From Candidatus Omnitrophota bacterium (lineage in GTDB: Bacteria > Omnitrophota > 4484-213), in assembly GCA_030640885.1 (NCBI GenBank), contig DAOWIN010000053.1, positions 1 through 13,774 on the forward strand: 13,774 bases of DNA, given 5' to 3'. Below are positions 6,383-12,528 of the stretch, piece by piece. Positions within the stretch are counted from its first letter, which is position 1. Each line of letters starts with the position of its first letter. Under the pieces are notes generated by a model. That model was not told the origin of the DNA, ran no database searches, and was given only the letters and a program-made list of their open reading frames with translations. The position numbers and the translations under genes are program-made.

Positions 6383-7738
6383 ATGGAAAAAACAGATGTA
6401 TTAGTAATTGGGGGAAGTCCGGCTGGTATTGTTACAGCATTGACCGGAAAATCGAGTTATCCAGATAAGGATTTTCTTGTTATCCGAAAGGAAAAACAGG
6501 CAGTTGTTCCCTGCGGAATTCCCTACATTTTCGGGTCTCTGGAAAACAGTGAAAAAAATATAATACCTGATGCAGTTTTGACAAGTAAAGGGATAAATCT
6601 CAAAATTGATGAGGTGGTTTCTATAGACCAAGAGAATAAAATTTGCAAAACTGCCGGGGGTGCAGAGGTTAACTTTGAAAAGCTTATATTGGCGATTGGT
6701 TCTGAGCCGATAATTCCTCAATGGCTTAAGGGAAAGGATTTGGAAAATGTATGGACAATTTGCAAGGATAAGCAATATCTTGATGAAATTACGCAAAAAC
6801 TCAAGAATTGCAAAAAGGTGATCACTGTCGGCGGGGGTTTTATCGGGGTTGAGGTATCTGATGAACTGAATAAAGTTGGTGTAGATGCAACTATTGTTGA
6901 AATATTATCGCATATTCTGAGTTTTGCTTTTGATGAAGAGATATCTATTAGGGCTGAGGAGGTTCTTAAATCAAGGGGCGTGAAAATAATGGCTGGTGTC
7001 GGGGTCAAAGAGATATTGGGAGATGAAAAGGTTAGCAGTGTTTTATTGAATAATGGAGAAAAGCTTGAAGCCGATGCCGTAATTTTGTCTATGGGTTATC
7101 GCCCCAATACGGCTCTTGCCGAGAAATCAGGAATAAAGATTGATGAAAAAGGGTTTATTAAGGTAGATGAGTATATGAGGACAGCCAATTCAGATATTTT
7201 TGCTGTGGGGGATTGTGCCGAAAAGAGAGATTTCATCACCAGAAAACCGAGTAATGTTATGTTAGCTTCTACTGCTTGTGCCGAAGCAAGGATTGCTGGG
7301 ATGAATTTGTATAAACTTTCTACAGTGAAAACATTTACTGGGACGATTGCTATCTTTTCTACTGCCATTGGAGAAATTGGTTTTGGCACAGCAGGGCTAA
7401 CCGAAAACATAGCGCGTAAAGAAAAATTTGATATTGTTACAGGTAGTTTTGAGGGAGTTGATAAACATCCGGCAACATTGCCTAATACACATAAGCAGTT
7501 TGTAAAATTGATTGTTGCGCGGGAATCGGGCGTAGTGCTTGGTGGAGAGGTTGTAGGTGGAGCAAGCGTTGGGGAATTAACAAATCTTATTGGGCTTATC
7601 ATTCAAAGTAAAATGACTGTAAATTCCATTTTAACTGCCCAGATTGGGACTCATCCTTTACTTACCGCGTCGCCAACTGCCTATCCTGTTATCACAGCGG
7701 CTGAGGCTGTTGAGAAAAAAATTAAACCGGCGAGATGA
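6383..7738 (+). CDS. FAD-dependent pyridine nucleotide-disulfide oxidoreductase (CoA-disulfide reductase / NADH oxidase-like)
   Basis: The 451-residue flavoprotein has FAD-binding VLVIGGSPAG (6-15), a single redox cysteine in VVPCGIPY (Cys44), AIGSEP (104-109), NAD(P)-binding VGGGFIGVE (149-157) and the second FAD motif DIFAVGDCAE (271-280). The C-terminal dimer domain includes FSTAIGEIGFGTAGLTE and the late HPLLTASPTAYP. The single Cys in a CGIPY context is the mark of the CoA-disulfide reductase / NADH oxidase / persulfide reductase group. These use NAD(P)H to reduce CoA disulfide, oxygen or polysulfide; the sequence does not decide which. There is no C-terminal rhodanese domain. It lies 54 bases before the NrdG-type activase, which suggests a role in thiol or oxygen defence around the radical enzymes, but that is inference. 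Confidence 0.88.
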   Translation: MEKTDVLVIGGSPAGIVTALTGKSSYPDKDFLVIRKEKQAVVPCGIPYIFGSLENSEKNIIPDAVLTSKGINLKIDEVVSIDQENKICKTAGGAEVNFEKLILAIGSEPIIPQWLKGKDLENVWTICKDKQYLDEITQKLKNCKKVITVGGGFIGVEVSDELNKVGVDATIVEILSHILSFAFDEEISIRAEEVLKSRGVKIMAGVGVKEILGDEKVSSVLLNNGEKLEADAVILSMGYRPNTALAEKSGIKIDEKGFIKVDEYMRTANSDIFAVGDCAEKRDFITRKPSNVMLASTACAEARIAGMNLYKLSTVKTFTGTIAIFSTAIGEIGFGTAGLTENIARKEKFDIVTGSFEGVDKHPATLPNTHKQFVKLIVARESGVVLGGEVVGGASVGELTNLIGLIIQSKMTVNSILTAQIGTHPLLTASPTAYPVITAAEAVEKKIKPAR

Positions 7739-7792
7739 ATTTGATTGGCAAAAATTTGATTTAGGAAGTTTTTGCAGTTTTCTGCTAAATTA

Positions 7793-8482
7793 ATGAAAAT
7801 CGGTGGTTTTCAAAAATGTTCTTTAATCGATTATCCCGGTAAGATATGCGCAATCATTTTTACCCAAGGGTGCAATTTTCGCTGCAGCTACTGTCATAAT
7901 CCGGAGCTTGTAGAGCCAAATCTTTTCGCAAAACCTATCCCCGAAGAGGAGATTTTTTCCTTTTTGGCAAAGCGTAAAGGGAAATTAGAGGCGGTAGAAC
8001 TTACTGGCGGCGAACCAACGCTCCAGCCCGATTTGCTTGAGATTCTCAAAAAAGTCAAGGCAATGGGCTATTTAACTAAACTGGATTCCAATGGCAGTAA
8101 TCCTGAGATAGTCCAAAAAGCAGTTGATTTAAATCTCGTTGATTATTTGGCAATGGATGTAAAAGCCCCGTTAGAAAAATACCGCCGGATTGTTGATTAC
8201 GGTGTTGATTTGAATAAGATAAAGCAAAGCATTGCCCTAATTATGAACTCGGGTTCAGAATATGAATTTCGCACTACAGTGGTTAAATCTCAACTTAACA
8301 AGGATGATATTTTAAAGATTGGACAGCTTATAAAGGGAGCTAAGTTGTATATTTTGCAGAAATTTGTTCCTGGAAAGGTATTAAAGCCCCATCTTTTTAA
8401 GCAAGAAACCTATTCCGACGATGAGTTTGAGGATTTTAAGAATTCTTTAAGCGACTATGTTGTTCGGTGTATTATCCGATAA
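7793..8482 (+). CDS. nrdG: Anaerobic ribonucleoside-triphosphate reductase activating protein (radical SAM)
   Basis: The enzyme uses a [4Fe-4S] cluster and S-adenosylmethionine to make the glycyl radical on NrdD. From the ATG at 7793 the 229-residue protein reads MKIGGFQKCSLIDYPGK, then the radical-SAM CNFRCSYC (Cys27, 31, 34), ELTGGEPTL (69-77) and MDVKAP further on, matching the NrdG-like activase group of about 230 residues. A TTG at 7772 would add seven residues and sits three bases after AGGAAG (7763-7768), so the start is not fully decided; the family N-terminus favours 7793. It follows the flavoprotein gene by 54 bases. Its substrate is probably the NrdD encoded at the left edge of the window, although related activases serve other glycyl-radical enzymes. 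Confidence 0.88.
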   Translation: MKIGGFQKCSLIDYPGKICAIIFTQGCNFRCSYCHNPELVEPNLFAKPIPEEEIFSFLAKRKGKLEAVELTGGEPTLQPDLLEILKKVKAMGYLTKLDSNGSNPEIVQKAVDLNLVDYLAMDVKAPLEKYRRIVDYGVDLNKIKQSIALIMNSGSEYEFRTTVVKSQLNKDDILKIGQLIKGAKLYILQKFVPGKVLKPHLFKQETYSDDEFEDFKNSLSDYVVRCIIR

Positions 8483-8492
8483 GATAAATAAT

Positions 8493-8569
8493 ACCCACTT
8501 CCACCCATTTACCACTTGCACTTATAACGTGCAAGTAAAATATATTAGAAATGAGGTGGAAGTGTGGGT
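8493..8569 (+). promoter_or_regulatory. Long two-part hairpin between nrdG and the next radical-SAM gene
   Basis: The outer stem pairs 8493-8510 with 8549-8569: 18 base pairs with two small bulges (A8554 and 8564-8565). The inner stem pairs ACTTGCAC (8514-8521) perfectly with GTGCAAGT (8529-8536) around a 7-base loop. A 3-base and a 12-base stretch separate the stems. The right arm contains the purine-rich GAGGTGGA (8553-8560) and ends 7 bases before the ATG at 8577, so folding would hide the translation start region. No T-tract follows, so it is not a plain intrinsic terminator. It matches no riboswitch I know. Confidence 0.65.
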
Positions 8570-8576
8570 TAATTTA

Positions 8577-9524
8577 ATGAAATCTTCCTTCCAAACCTTT
8601 GGGCCTATTCCCTCTCGCCGTTTAGGTAGAAGCTTAGGCCTGAATAACATTCCCCCAAAAATATGTTCTTATTCCTGCGTTTATTGCCAAATTGGCAGAA
8701 CCCTAAAAACGCAGATTGTCCGTCAGCATTTTTTTTCCATTGAGGAAATAGTTGAAAAGGTTAAACAGAAAGTAAAGCAACTTCGGCAAAACAAAGAGGT
8801 TATTGATTATCTGAGTTTTGTGCCCGATGGAGAACCGACATTAGATATTAAATTAGGCAGTGAGATTGATTTGCTCAAACCTCTAGGGATTAAAATTGCC
8901 GTAATTACTAATGGTTCTTTGATATGGCAGGAATCAGTCAGAGAAGACTTGTCAAAGGCAGATTGGGTTTGTGTTAAGGTGGATGCCGGGAGCGAAGAAG
9001 TTTGGCATAAAATAAATAGACCAAATAAATCATTGAGTTGGGGATTGGTCTGCGAAGGAATACTTAAATTTGCCAAGGAATATAAAGGGGAATTGAACAC
9101 TGATACGATGTTGATTAAAGGTGTGAATGATGGCATAGAGGAGATTAAGAGAATCTCTGATTTCTTAGCCGAGTTGAAACCGGCAAAATCTTATATTGCA
9201 ACTCCGATTAGACCGCCAGCCGAAAGTTGGGTTGAGCCGTCCGATGAAAAGGCTGTTAATATAGTCTATCAGGTTTTTTCAAAAAGGTTAAGCAAGGTAG
9301 AATGCTTGCTTGCTTGCGAAGGGGATAATTTTGCTTCTTTGGGCAGATTTGAAGAGGATTTACTTAACATTGTTAGCGTGCATCCAATGCACAAAAAGGC
9401 AGTGGAGAATCTTTTGCAAAAGACAGGGGCTAAATGGGAGGTTGTCGAAAGGTTGATGCGAGAAAACAGGCTCAAACAGGTAATCTATCAGGGGAAAAGG
9501 TTTTATATGCGTCCCGTTAAATAA
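8577..9524 (+). CDS. Radical SAM protein, COG0731-like (Fe-S oxidoreductase of unknown substrate)
   Basis: From the ATG at 8577 the protein has 315 residues. It opens with FGPIPSRRLGRSLGLNNIP, the characteristic N-terminus of the COG0731-like group, followed by the cluster motif CSYSCVYC (Cys30, 34, 37) and FVPDGEPTLD (81-90). The C-terminal stretch from about 270 (HPMHKKAVENLL...KRFYMRP) looks like a winged-helix domain. The frame is open back to 8457, but those upstream codons would overlap nrdG and run through the hairpin, and they do not look like the family, so I chose 8577. A GTG at 8562 is also possible; no optimal Shine-Dalgarno site is seen for either. It sits between nrdG and lpdA. 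The family is commonly found in anaerobes; its substrate is not established to my knowledge. Confidence 0.85.
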   Translation: MKSSFQTFGPIPSRRLGRSLGLNNIPPKICSYSCVYCQIGRTLKTQIVRQHFFSIEEIVEKVKQKVKQLRQNKEVIDYLSFVPDGEPTLDIKLGSEIDLLKPLGIKIAVITNGSLIWQESVREDLSKADWVCVKVDAGSEEVWHKINRPNKSLSWGLVCEGILKFAKEYKGELNTDTMLIKGVNDGIEEIKRISDFLAELKPAKSYIATPIRPPAESWVEPSDEKAVNIVYQVFSKRLSKVECLLACEGDNFASLGRFEEDLLNIVSVHPMHKKAVENLLQKTGAKWEVVERLMRENRLKQVIYQGKRFYMRPVK

Positions 9525-9534
9525 TTTCTGAACT

Positions 9535-9563
9535 TTGACAAAAATCCTTTTGCATTATGTGTT
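9535..9563 (+). promoter_or_regulatory. Possible promoter of the lpdA-gcv genes
   Basis: A perfect TTGACA lies at 9535-9540 between the radical-SAM stop and the lpdA coding region. The matching -10 is poor: TATGTG at 9556-9561 with a 15-base spacer, or TGTGTT at 9558-9563 with 17 bases. If it is used, transcription would begin near 9570 and the lpdA start must be the GTG at 9586. Confidence 0.3.
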
Positions 9564-9585
9564 TTCGAGAAAATTGCTGAACACT

Positions 9586-10914
9586 GTGAAAACTAATCCC
9601 AATCCCAAAAAATTTGATGCAGTTATTATCGGCGGCGGGTCGGGAGGTTATACTGCAGCAATACGCATTGCCCAACTTGGCGGAGAAGCTTGCATTGTAG
9701 AAAAAAAGTGTTTAGGAGGGGTTTGCGCCAATACAGGATGTATTCCTACAAAGTGCTTAATTTCAATAGCTAAATCATTTGCTAATTTTAAAAATTCTGA
9801 AAAATTTGGATTAACTGCCGAAAATATTTCATATGATGTACAGAAAATAAAAAGCCGGCTGGAAAGGACCATAAAGAAAGCCGTAAAAGGAATAGAGAAT
9901 CTGCTGGCAAGTAATGGCGTTGAAATTATCAAGGGTTTTGGTTGTGTCAATGAAACGGGGAAGGTAATTGTTTATGACAATGAGAAAAAAACAAAGGTAG
10001 TTTGCATTTTAAATGCAAAAAATATCGTAATTGCAAGCGGTTCTAATCCGATGAGACCGCAATCCATTGCTAAAAATAAAAACATAATTACCAGCGAAGA
10101 TGTTTTTGCTTTAACTGATATTCCCAAAAATCTTGTTATTATCGGCGGAGGGTATATTGGTCTTGAATTTGCTTCTATATTTAACGGCTTAGGGGTTAAT
10201 GTTTCTGTAATTGAGAAACTTGAGCGTATTTTGCCCGCAGAAGAACAGGAAATTTCAGATGAACTTGCTCGTCTTATGCAAAGGACGGGGATAAATATCT
10301 CAACAAATACAGATTTTTCCGATATTGACTTAGAAGTCGATAAGGTATTGTTGGCTATGGGAAGACAGCCAAATCTCAATCGCCAAGAACTTAGCAATCT
10401 CGGGGTTATATTTAGCGAAAATGGTATAAAGACAGATTTGTCTATGAGAACAAATGTCAAGGGTGTGTATGCTATAGGTGATGTAAATGGAAAATTCTTA
10501 TTGGCATATCTGGCAAGTGCCGAAGGGATTGTTGCCGCCGAGAATATTATGGGAAGAAAACAGGAAATGAACTATAACAATATACCTAACTGTATTTTTA
10601 CTATACCCGAAGTAGCCAGTATCGGAAAAAGAGAGGGAAAAAGCGGGAAATTTCCTTTTATAGCAAACGGCAAGGCGTTCACTATGGGGGAAACAGATGG
10701 TTTTGTAAAGGTATATGTTGATGATGGCAGACTTGTTGGGGCTTCAATTATTGGGGTGCAGGCATCAAGTTTGATTGCTGTGGCGCAAGGGCTTCTTGGA
10801 AAGAATGTTGAAGAAATTAAAAGAATGATTATTGCACATCCTACGCTTCCTGAGGCTATTTTTGAGGCAGTGTTAGATACTGAAGGACAGGCAATAAATC
10901 TGCTTAAACAGTGA
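9586..10914 (+). CDS. lpdA: Dihydrolipoamide dehydrogenase (glycine cleavage L-protein)
   Basis: The flavoenzyme reoxidises the dihydrolipoyl arm of GcvH with NAD+. Motifs in order, counted from the GTG at 9586: FAD site VIIGGGSGGY (13-22), redox pair GGVCANTGCIPTK (Cys47 and Cys52), NAD site VIIGGGYIGLE, the second FAD motif YAIGDV, and the catalytic His-Glu in AHPTLPEAIFEA near the end. This start leaves eight residues before the FAD strand, as usual; a TTG at 9535 and GTG at 9559 are in frame but none has a clear Shine-Dalgarno site. The protein is compact: the strands after TGINISTN and the stretch around GKREGKSGKF are visibly shorter than in typical Lpd. Its TGA overlaps the GTG of gcvT (GTGA), so the two are coupled. 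The gcv neighbours make the glycine cleavage role most likely. Confidence 0.92.
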   Translation: MKTNPNPKKFDAVIIGGGSGGYTAAIRIAQLGGEACIVEKKCLGGVCANTGCIPTKCLISIAKSFANFKNSEKFGLTAENISYDVQKIKSRLERTIKKAVKGIENLLASNGVEIIKGFGCVNETGKVIVYDNEKKTKVVCILNAKNIVIASGSNPMRPQSIAKNKNIITSEDVFALTDIPKNLVIIGGGYIGLEFASIFNGLGVNVSVIEKLERILPAEEQEISDELARLMQRTGINISTNTDFSDIDLEVDKVLLAMGRQPNLNRQELSNLGVIFSENGIKTDLSMRTNVKGVYAIGDVNGKFLLAYLASAEGIVAAENIMGRKQEMNYNNIPNCIFTIPEVASIGKREGKSGKFPFIANGKAFTMGETDGFVKVYVDDGRLVGASIIGVQASSLIAVAQGLLGKNVEEIKRMIIAHPTLPEAIFEAVLDTEGQAINLLKQ

Positions 10915-12035
10915 AAGCAGAATTAAAAACAACCCCCCTGTTTAATGAACATAAAGTTTTAGAAGCGAAGCTTGCTCCTTTTAGCGGTTGGTTTTTGCCT
11001 ATTCAATACACAGGAATTATCGCTGAACACAACTGGACGCGCAGATCTTGTTCGCTTTTTGATATATCCTATATGGGGAAATTTGTCATCCGGAGTGAAC
11101 CCGGTAAAAGCAATCTTGAAAAGATAGTTACTATTAATTTAGCTAAAATGCCATTGGGGAGTTGCCGTTATGGTTTTATGCTTGCTGAAGATGGGGGTAT
11201 AATAGATGACATCGTGGTCTATAAACTTAAAAAGGACAAATGGATGTTGGTGGGAAATGCAGCTAATGCAGAGTCAGATGCGGCGTATTTAAAAAGGCAT
11301 TTATCAAAGAATTGCCAATTTGAGGATGTATCCAACAAACTGGGAAAGCTTGATTTGCAGGGGCCATTTTCGCGTAATGTTCTAAAAAGGATTGTTGGAG
11401 AAGATATATCCCGACTTAAATATTATAGATTTGATTATTTTTCGGTTTTAGATGAAGAAATTATAATAAGCCGCACCGGCTATACCGGTGAATTGGGCTA
11501 TGAGTTGTATTTGAGCAATAAAAATATAGAAGAACTTTGGCATCTTTTGCTAAAGGACGACAGAGTTAAGCCGGCGGGCTTAGGCGCTCGGGATACACTT
11601 AGATTAGAAATGGGTTTGCCCTTATACGGTCAAGATATAAATAGACAAGTTAGCCCAAAAGAGGCAGGGCTTGAAAGGTTCGTTGACTTTAGCAAGGATT
11701 TTTTGGGTAGAGAGGCGATTGCCAAAAAAAATATTAAAAAAAGACTTTCCTGTTTTGCCGCTAATTCGCGACGTGCTCCAAGACAGGGCTATAAAATATA
11801 CTCGCAGGAAAAAGAAATTGGCGTTGTAACCAGTGGTTCATTTTCCCCTAGCCTTTCTTGCGGTATTGGAATGGGATATATTGATTTGGAAAATAATAAA
11901 ATAGGGGCAAATATTGTTCTTAAACAGGACGATGTTCAAATAGAAGCTACAATAGTAAATAAGCCGTTTTATAAACAGGGCTCGGTAAACAGTCACAAGT
12001 CACAAGTTATAAGTCACAAGTTACAAGTTACCTGA
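10911..12035 (+). CDS. gcvT: Aminomethyltransferase (glycine cleavage T-protein)
   Basis: GcvT moves the methylene group from aminomethyl-lipoyl-GcvH to tetrahydrofolate and releases ammonia. The protein has TTPLFNEHKVLEAKLAPFSGW (7-27), GIIDDIVVYKL (96-106, with the catalytic Asp), SRTGYTGELGYELY (187-200) and KPAGLGARDTLRLEMGLPLYG (220-240), all family marks. The start is the GTG at 10911, overlapping the lpdA stop by four bases. The family domain ends at about IVNKPFYKQGS (348-358). The last 14 residues, SHKSQVISHKLQVT, are encoded exactly by six 7-bp repeat units that begin at codon 361 and run up to the stop, so this tail is a recent repeat-derived extension and probably unstructured. 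The enzyme core is intact. Confidence 0.95.
   Translation: MKAELKTTPLFNEHKVLEAKLAPFSGWFLPIQYTGIIAEHNWTRRSCSLFDISYMGKFVIRSEPGKSNLEKIVTINLAKMPLGSCRYGFMLAEDGGIIDDIVVYKLKKDKWMLVGNAANAESDAAYLKRHLSKNCQFEDVSNKLGKLDLQGPFSRNVLKRIVGEDISRLKYYRFDYFSVLDEEIIISRTGYTGELGYELYLSNKNIEELWHLLLKDDRVKPAGLGARDTLRLEMGLPLYGQDINRQVSPKEAGLERFVDFSKDFLGREAIAKKNIKKRLSCFAANSRRAPRQGYKIYSQEKEIGVVTSGSFSPSLSCGIGMGYIDLENNKIGANIVLKQDDVQIEATIVNKPFYKQGSVNSHKSQVISHKLQVT
11991..12032 (+). repeat. Six tandem 7-bp units inside the 3' end of gcvT
   Basis: Units read AGTCACA, AGTCACA, AGTTATA, AGTCACA, AGTTACA, AGTTACC without gaps. All are in the coding frame of gcvT and stop one base before its TGA. Because 7 is not a multiple of 3, three units encode seven residues, giving the SHKSQVI/SHKLQVT doublet. 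Confidence 0.92.
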
Positions 12036-12040
12036 AAGAT

Positions 12041-12126
12041 TTGTTTTCTGTAGGCTGTTCTCGGTTTTCGGTTTTTGGATTTCGGATTTTTCTGTTTTCT
12101 GTAGACTGTAAACTGTAGACTGTAAA
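12041..12126 (+). repeat. Twelve further degenerate 7-bp units between gcvT and gcvH
   Basis: Starting eight bases after the gcvT units, the heptamers are TTGTTTT, CTGTAGG, CTGTTCT, CGGTTTT, CGGTTTT, TGGATTT, CGGATTT, then two spare bases, then CTGTTTT, CTGTAGA, CTGTAAA, CTGTAGA, CTGTAAA. Two subfamilies are visible (CGGWTTT and CTGTARA). They fill nearly all of the 103-base gap between gcvT and gcvH and end three bases before the purine-rich AAGGGGGAG that serves as the gcvH Shine-Dalgarno region. Confidence 0.85.
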
Positions 12127-12138
12127 CAAGGGGGAGTA

Positions 12139-12528
12139 ATGAATATACCAGATAATCTTTTTTATACAAAAGAGCATGAGTGGGCAAAAATAGAGGGCAA
12201 TCTTGCCACGATTGGGATTACCGAGTATGCCCAGTCTTCGTTAGGAGATATTGTTTTTGTGGAATGCCCGAACATCAAAAAGCCCTGCGAGCAGTTTGAA
12301 CCATTTGCCGTTGTGGAATCAGTAAAGGCGGTTTCAGATGTTCGCGCCCCTTTATCTGGCAAAATAATCAAAACAAACCAAGCTCTCAAAGACAATCCCG
12401 AGCTGATTAATCAATCTCCCTACGAAAAGGGCTGGTTTGTGGTTATTGAAATTAAAGATGAAAAAGAAAAAGTTAATTTATTAACTAGTTCATCTTACAA
12501 CGATTACATAAAGGAATTATCTAAATGA
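12139..12528 (+). CDS. gcvH: Glycine cleavage system H-protein (lipoyl carrier)
   Basis: GcvH carries the aminomethyl intermediate on a lipoyl-lysine between GcvP, GcvT and Lpd. The 129-residue length is normal. Marks are YTKEHEWAKIEGNLATIGIT (9-28), AQSSLGDIVFVECP (31-44), the lipoylation site VVESVKAVSDVRAPLSG with Lys63, and NPELINQSPYEKGWF (86-100). The start has AAGGGGG at 12128-12134, with a short spacing of four bases, immediately after the heptamer array. Its TGA overlaps the gcvPA ATG (ATGA). No lipoate ligase or synthase lies in the window. Confidence 0.96.
   Translation: MNIPDNLFYTKEHEWAKIEGNLATIGITEYAQSSLGDIVFVECPNIKKPCEQFEPFAVVESVKAVSDVRAPLSGKIIKTNQALKDNPELINQSPYEKGWFVVIEIKDEKEKVNLLTSSSYNDYIKELSK

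Noticed and set aside
7096..7602. Long minus-strand frame of 168 codons inside the flavoprotein gene
   Set aside because: It is the antisense shadow of a clear FAD/NAD enzyme, with low-complexity Ser/Thr/Pro-rich content and no start signal. The same holds for minus-strand frames in lpdA (9972-10460), the 2676-3533 gene and the gcv genes.
7772..7792. TTG start of nrdG seven codons upstream
   Set aside because: AGGAAG lies only three bases before it, so it cannot be excluded, but the family N-terminus MKIGGFQK starts at the ATG at 7793.
8457..8576. Upstream extension of the radical-SAM gene (40 extra codons)
   Set aside because: It would overlap nrdG by 26 bases and be read through the hairpin, and the residues do not look like the family. 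The family N-terminus begins near 8577.
9303..9318. TGCT tetranucleotide repeat inside the radical-SAM gene
   Set aside because: It is only about four units in coding sequence (CLLACEG) and is unrelated to the period-7 arrays; probably chance codon use.
9525..9585. Glycine riboswitch before the lpdA-gcv genes
   Set aside because: Such riboswitches often precede gcvT operons, but only 61 bases are available here and no aptamer-like pairing was seen. The array before gcvH is repetitive and not aptamer-like.
12041..12126. CRISPR array or attachment site between gcvT and gcvH
   Set aside because: Units are 7 bp, directly adjacent and without unique spacers, so this is a tandem repeat, not CRISPR. 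No integrase or tRNA is nearby.
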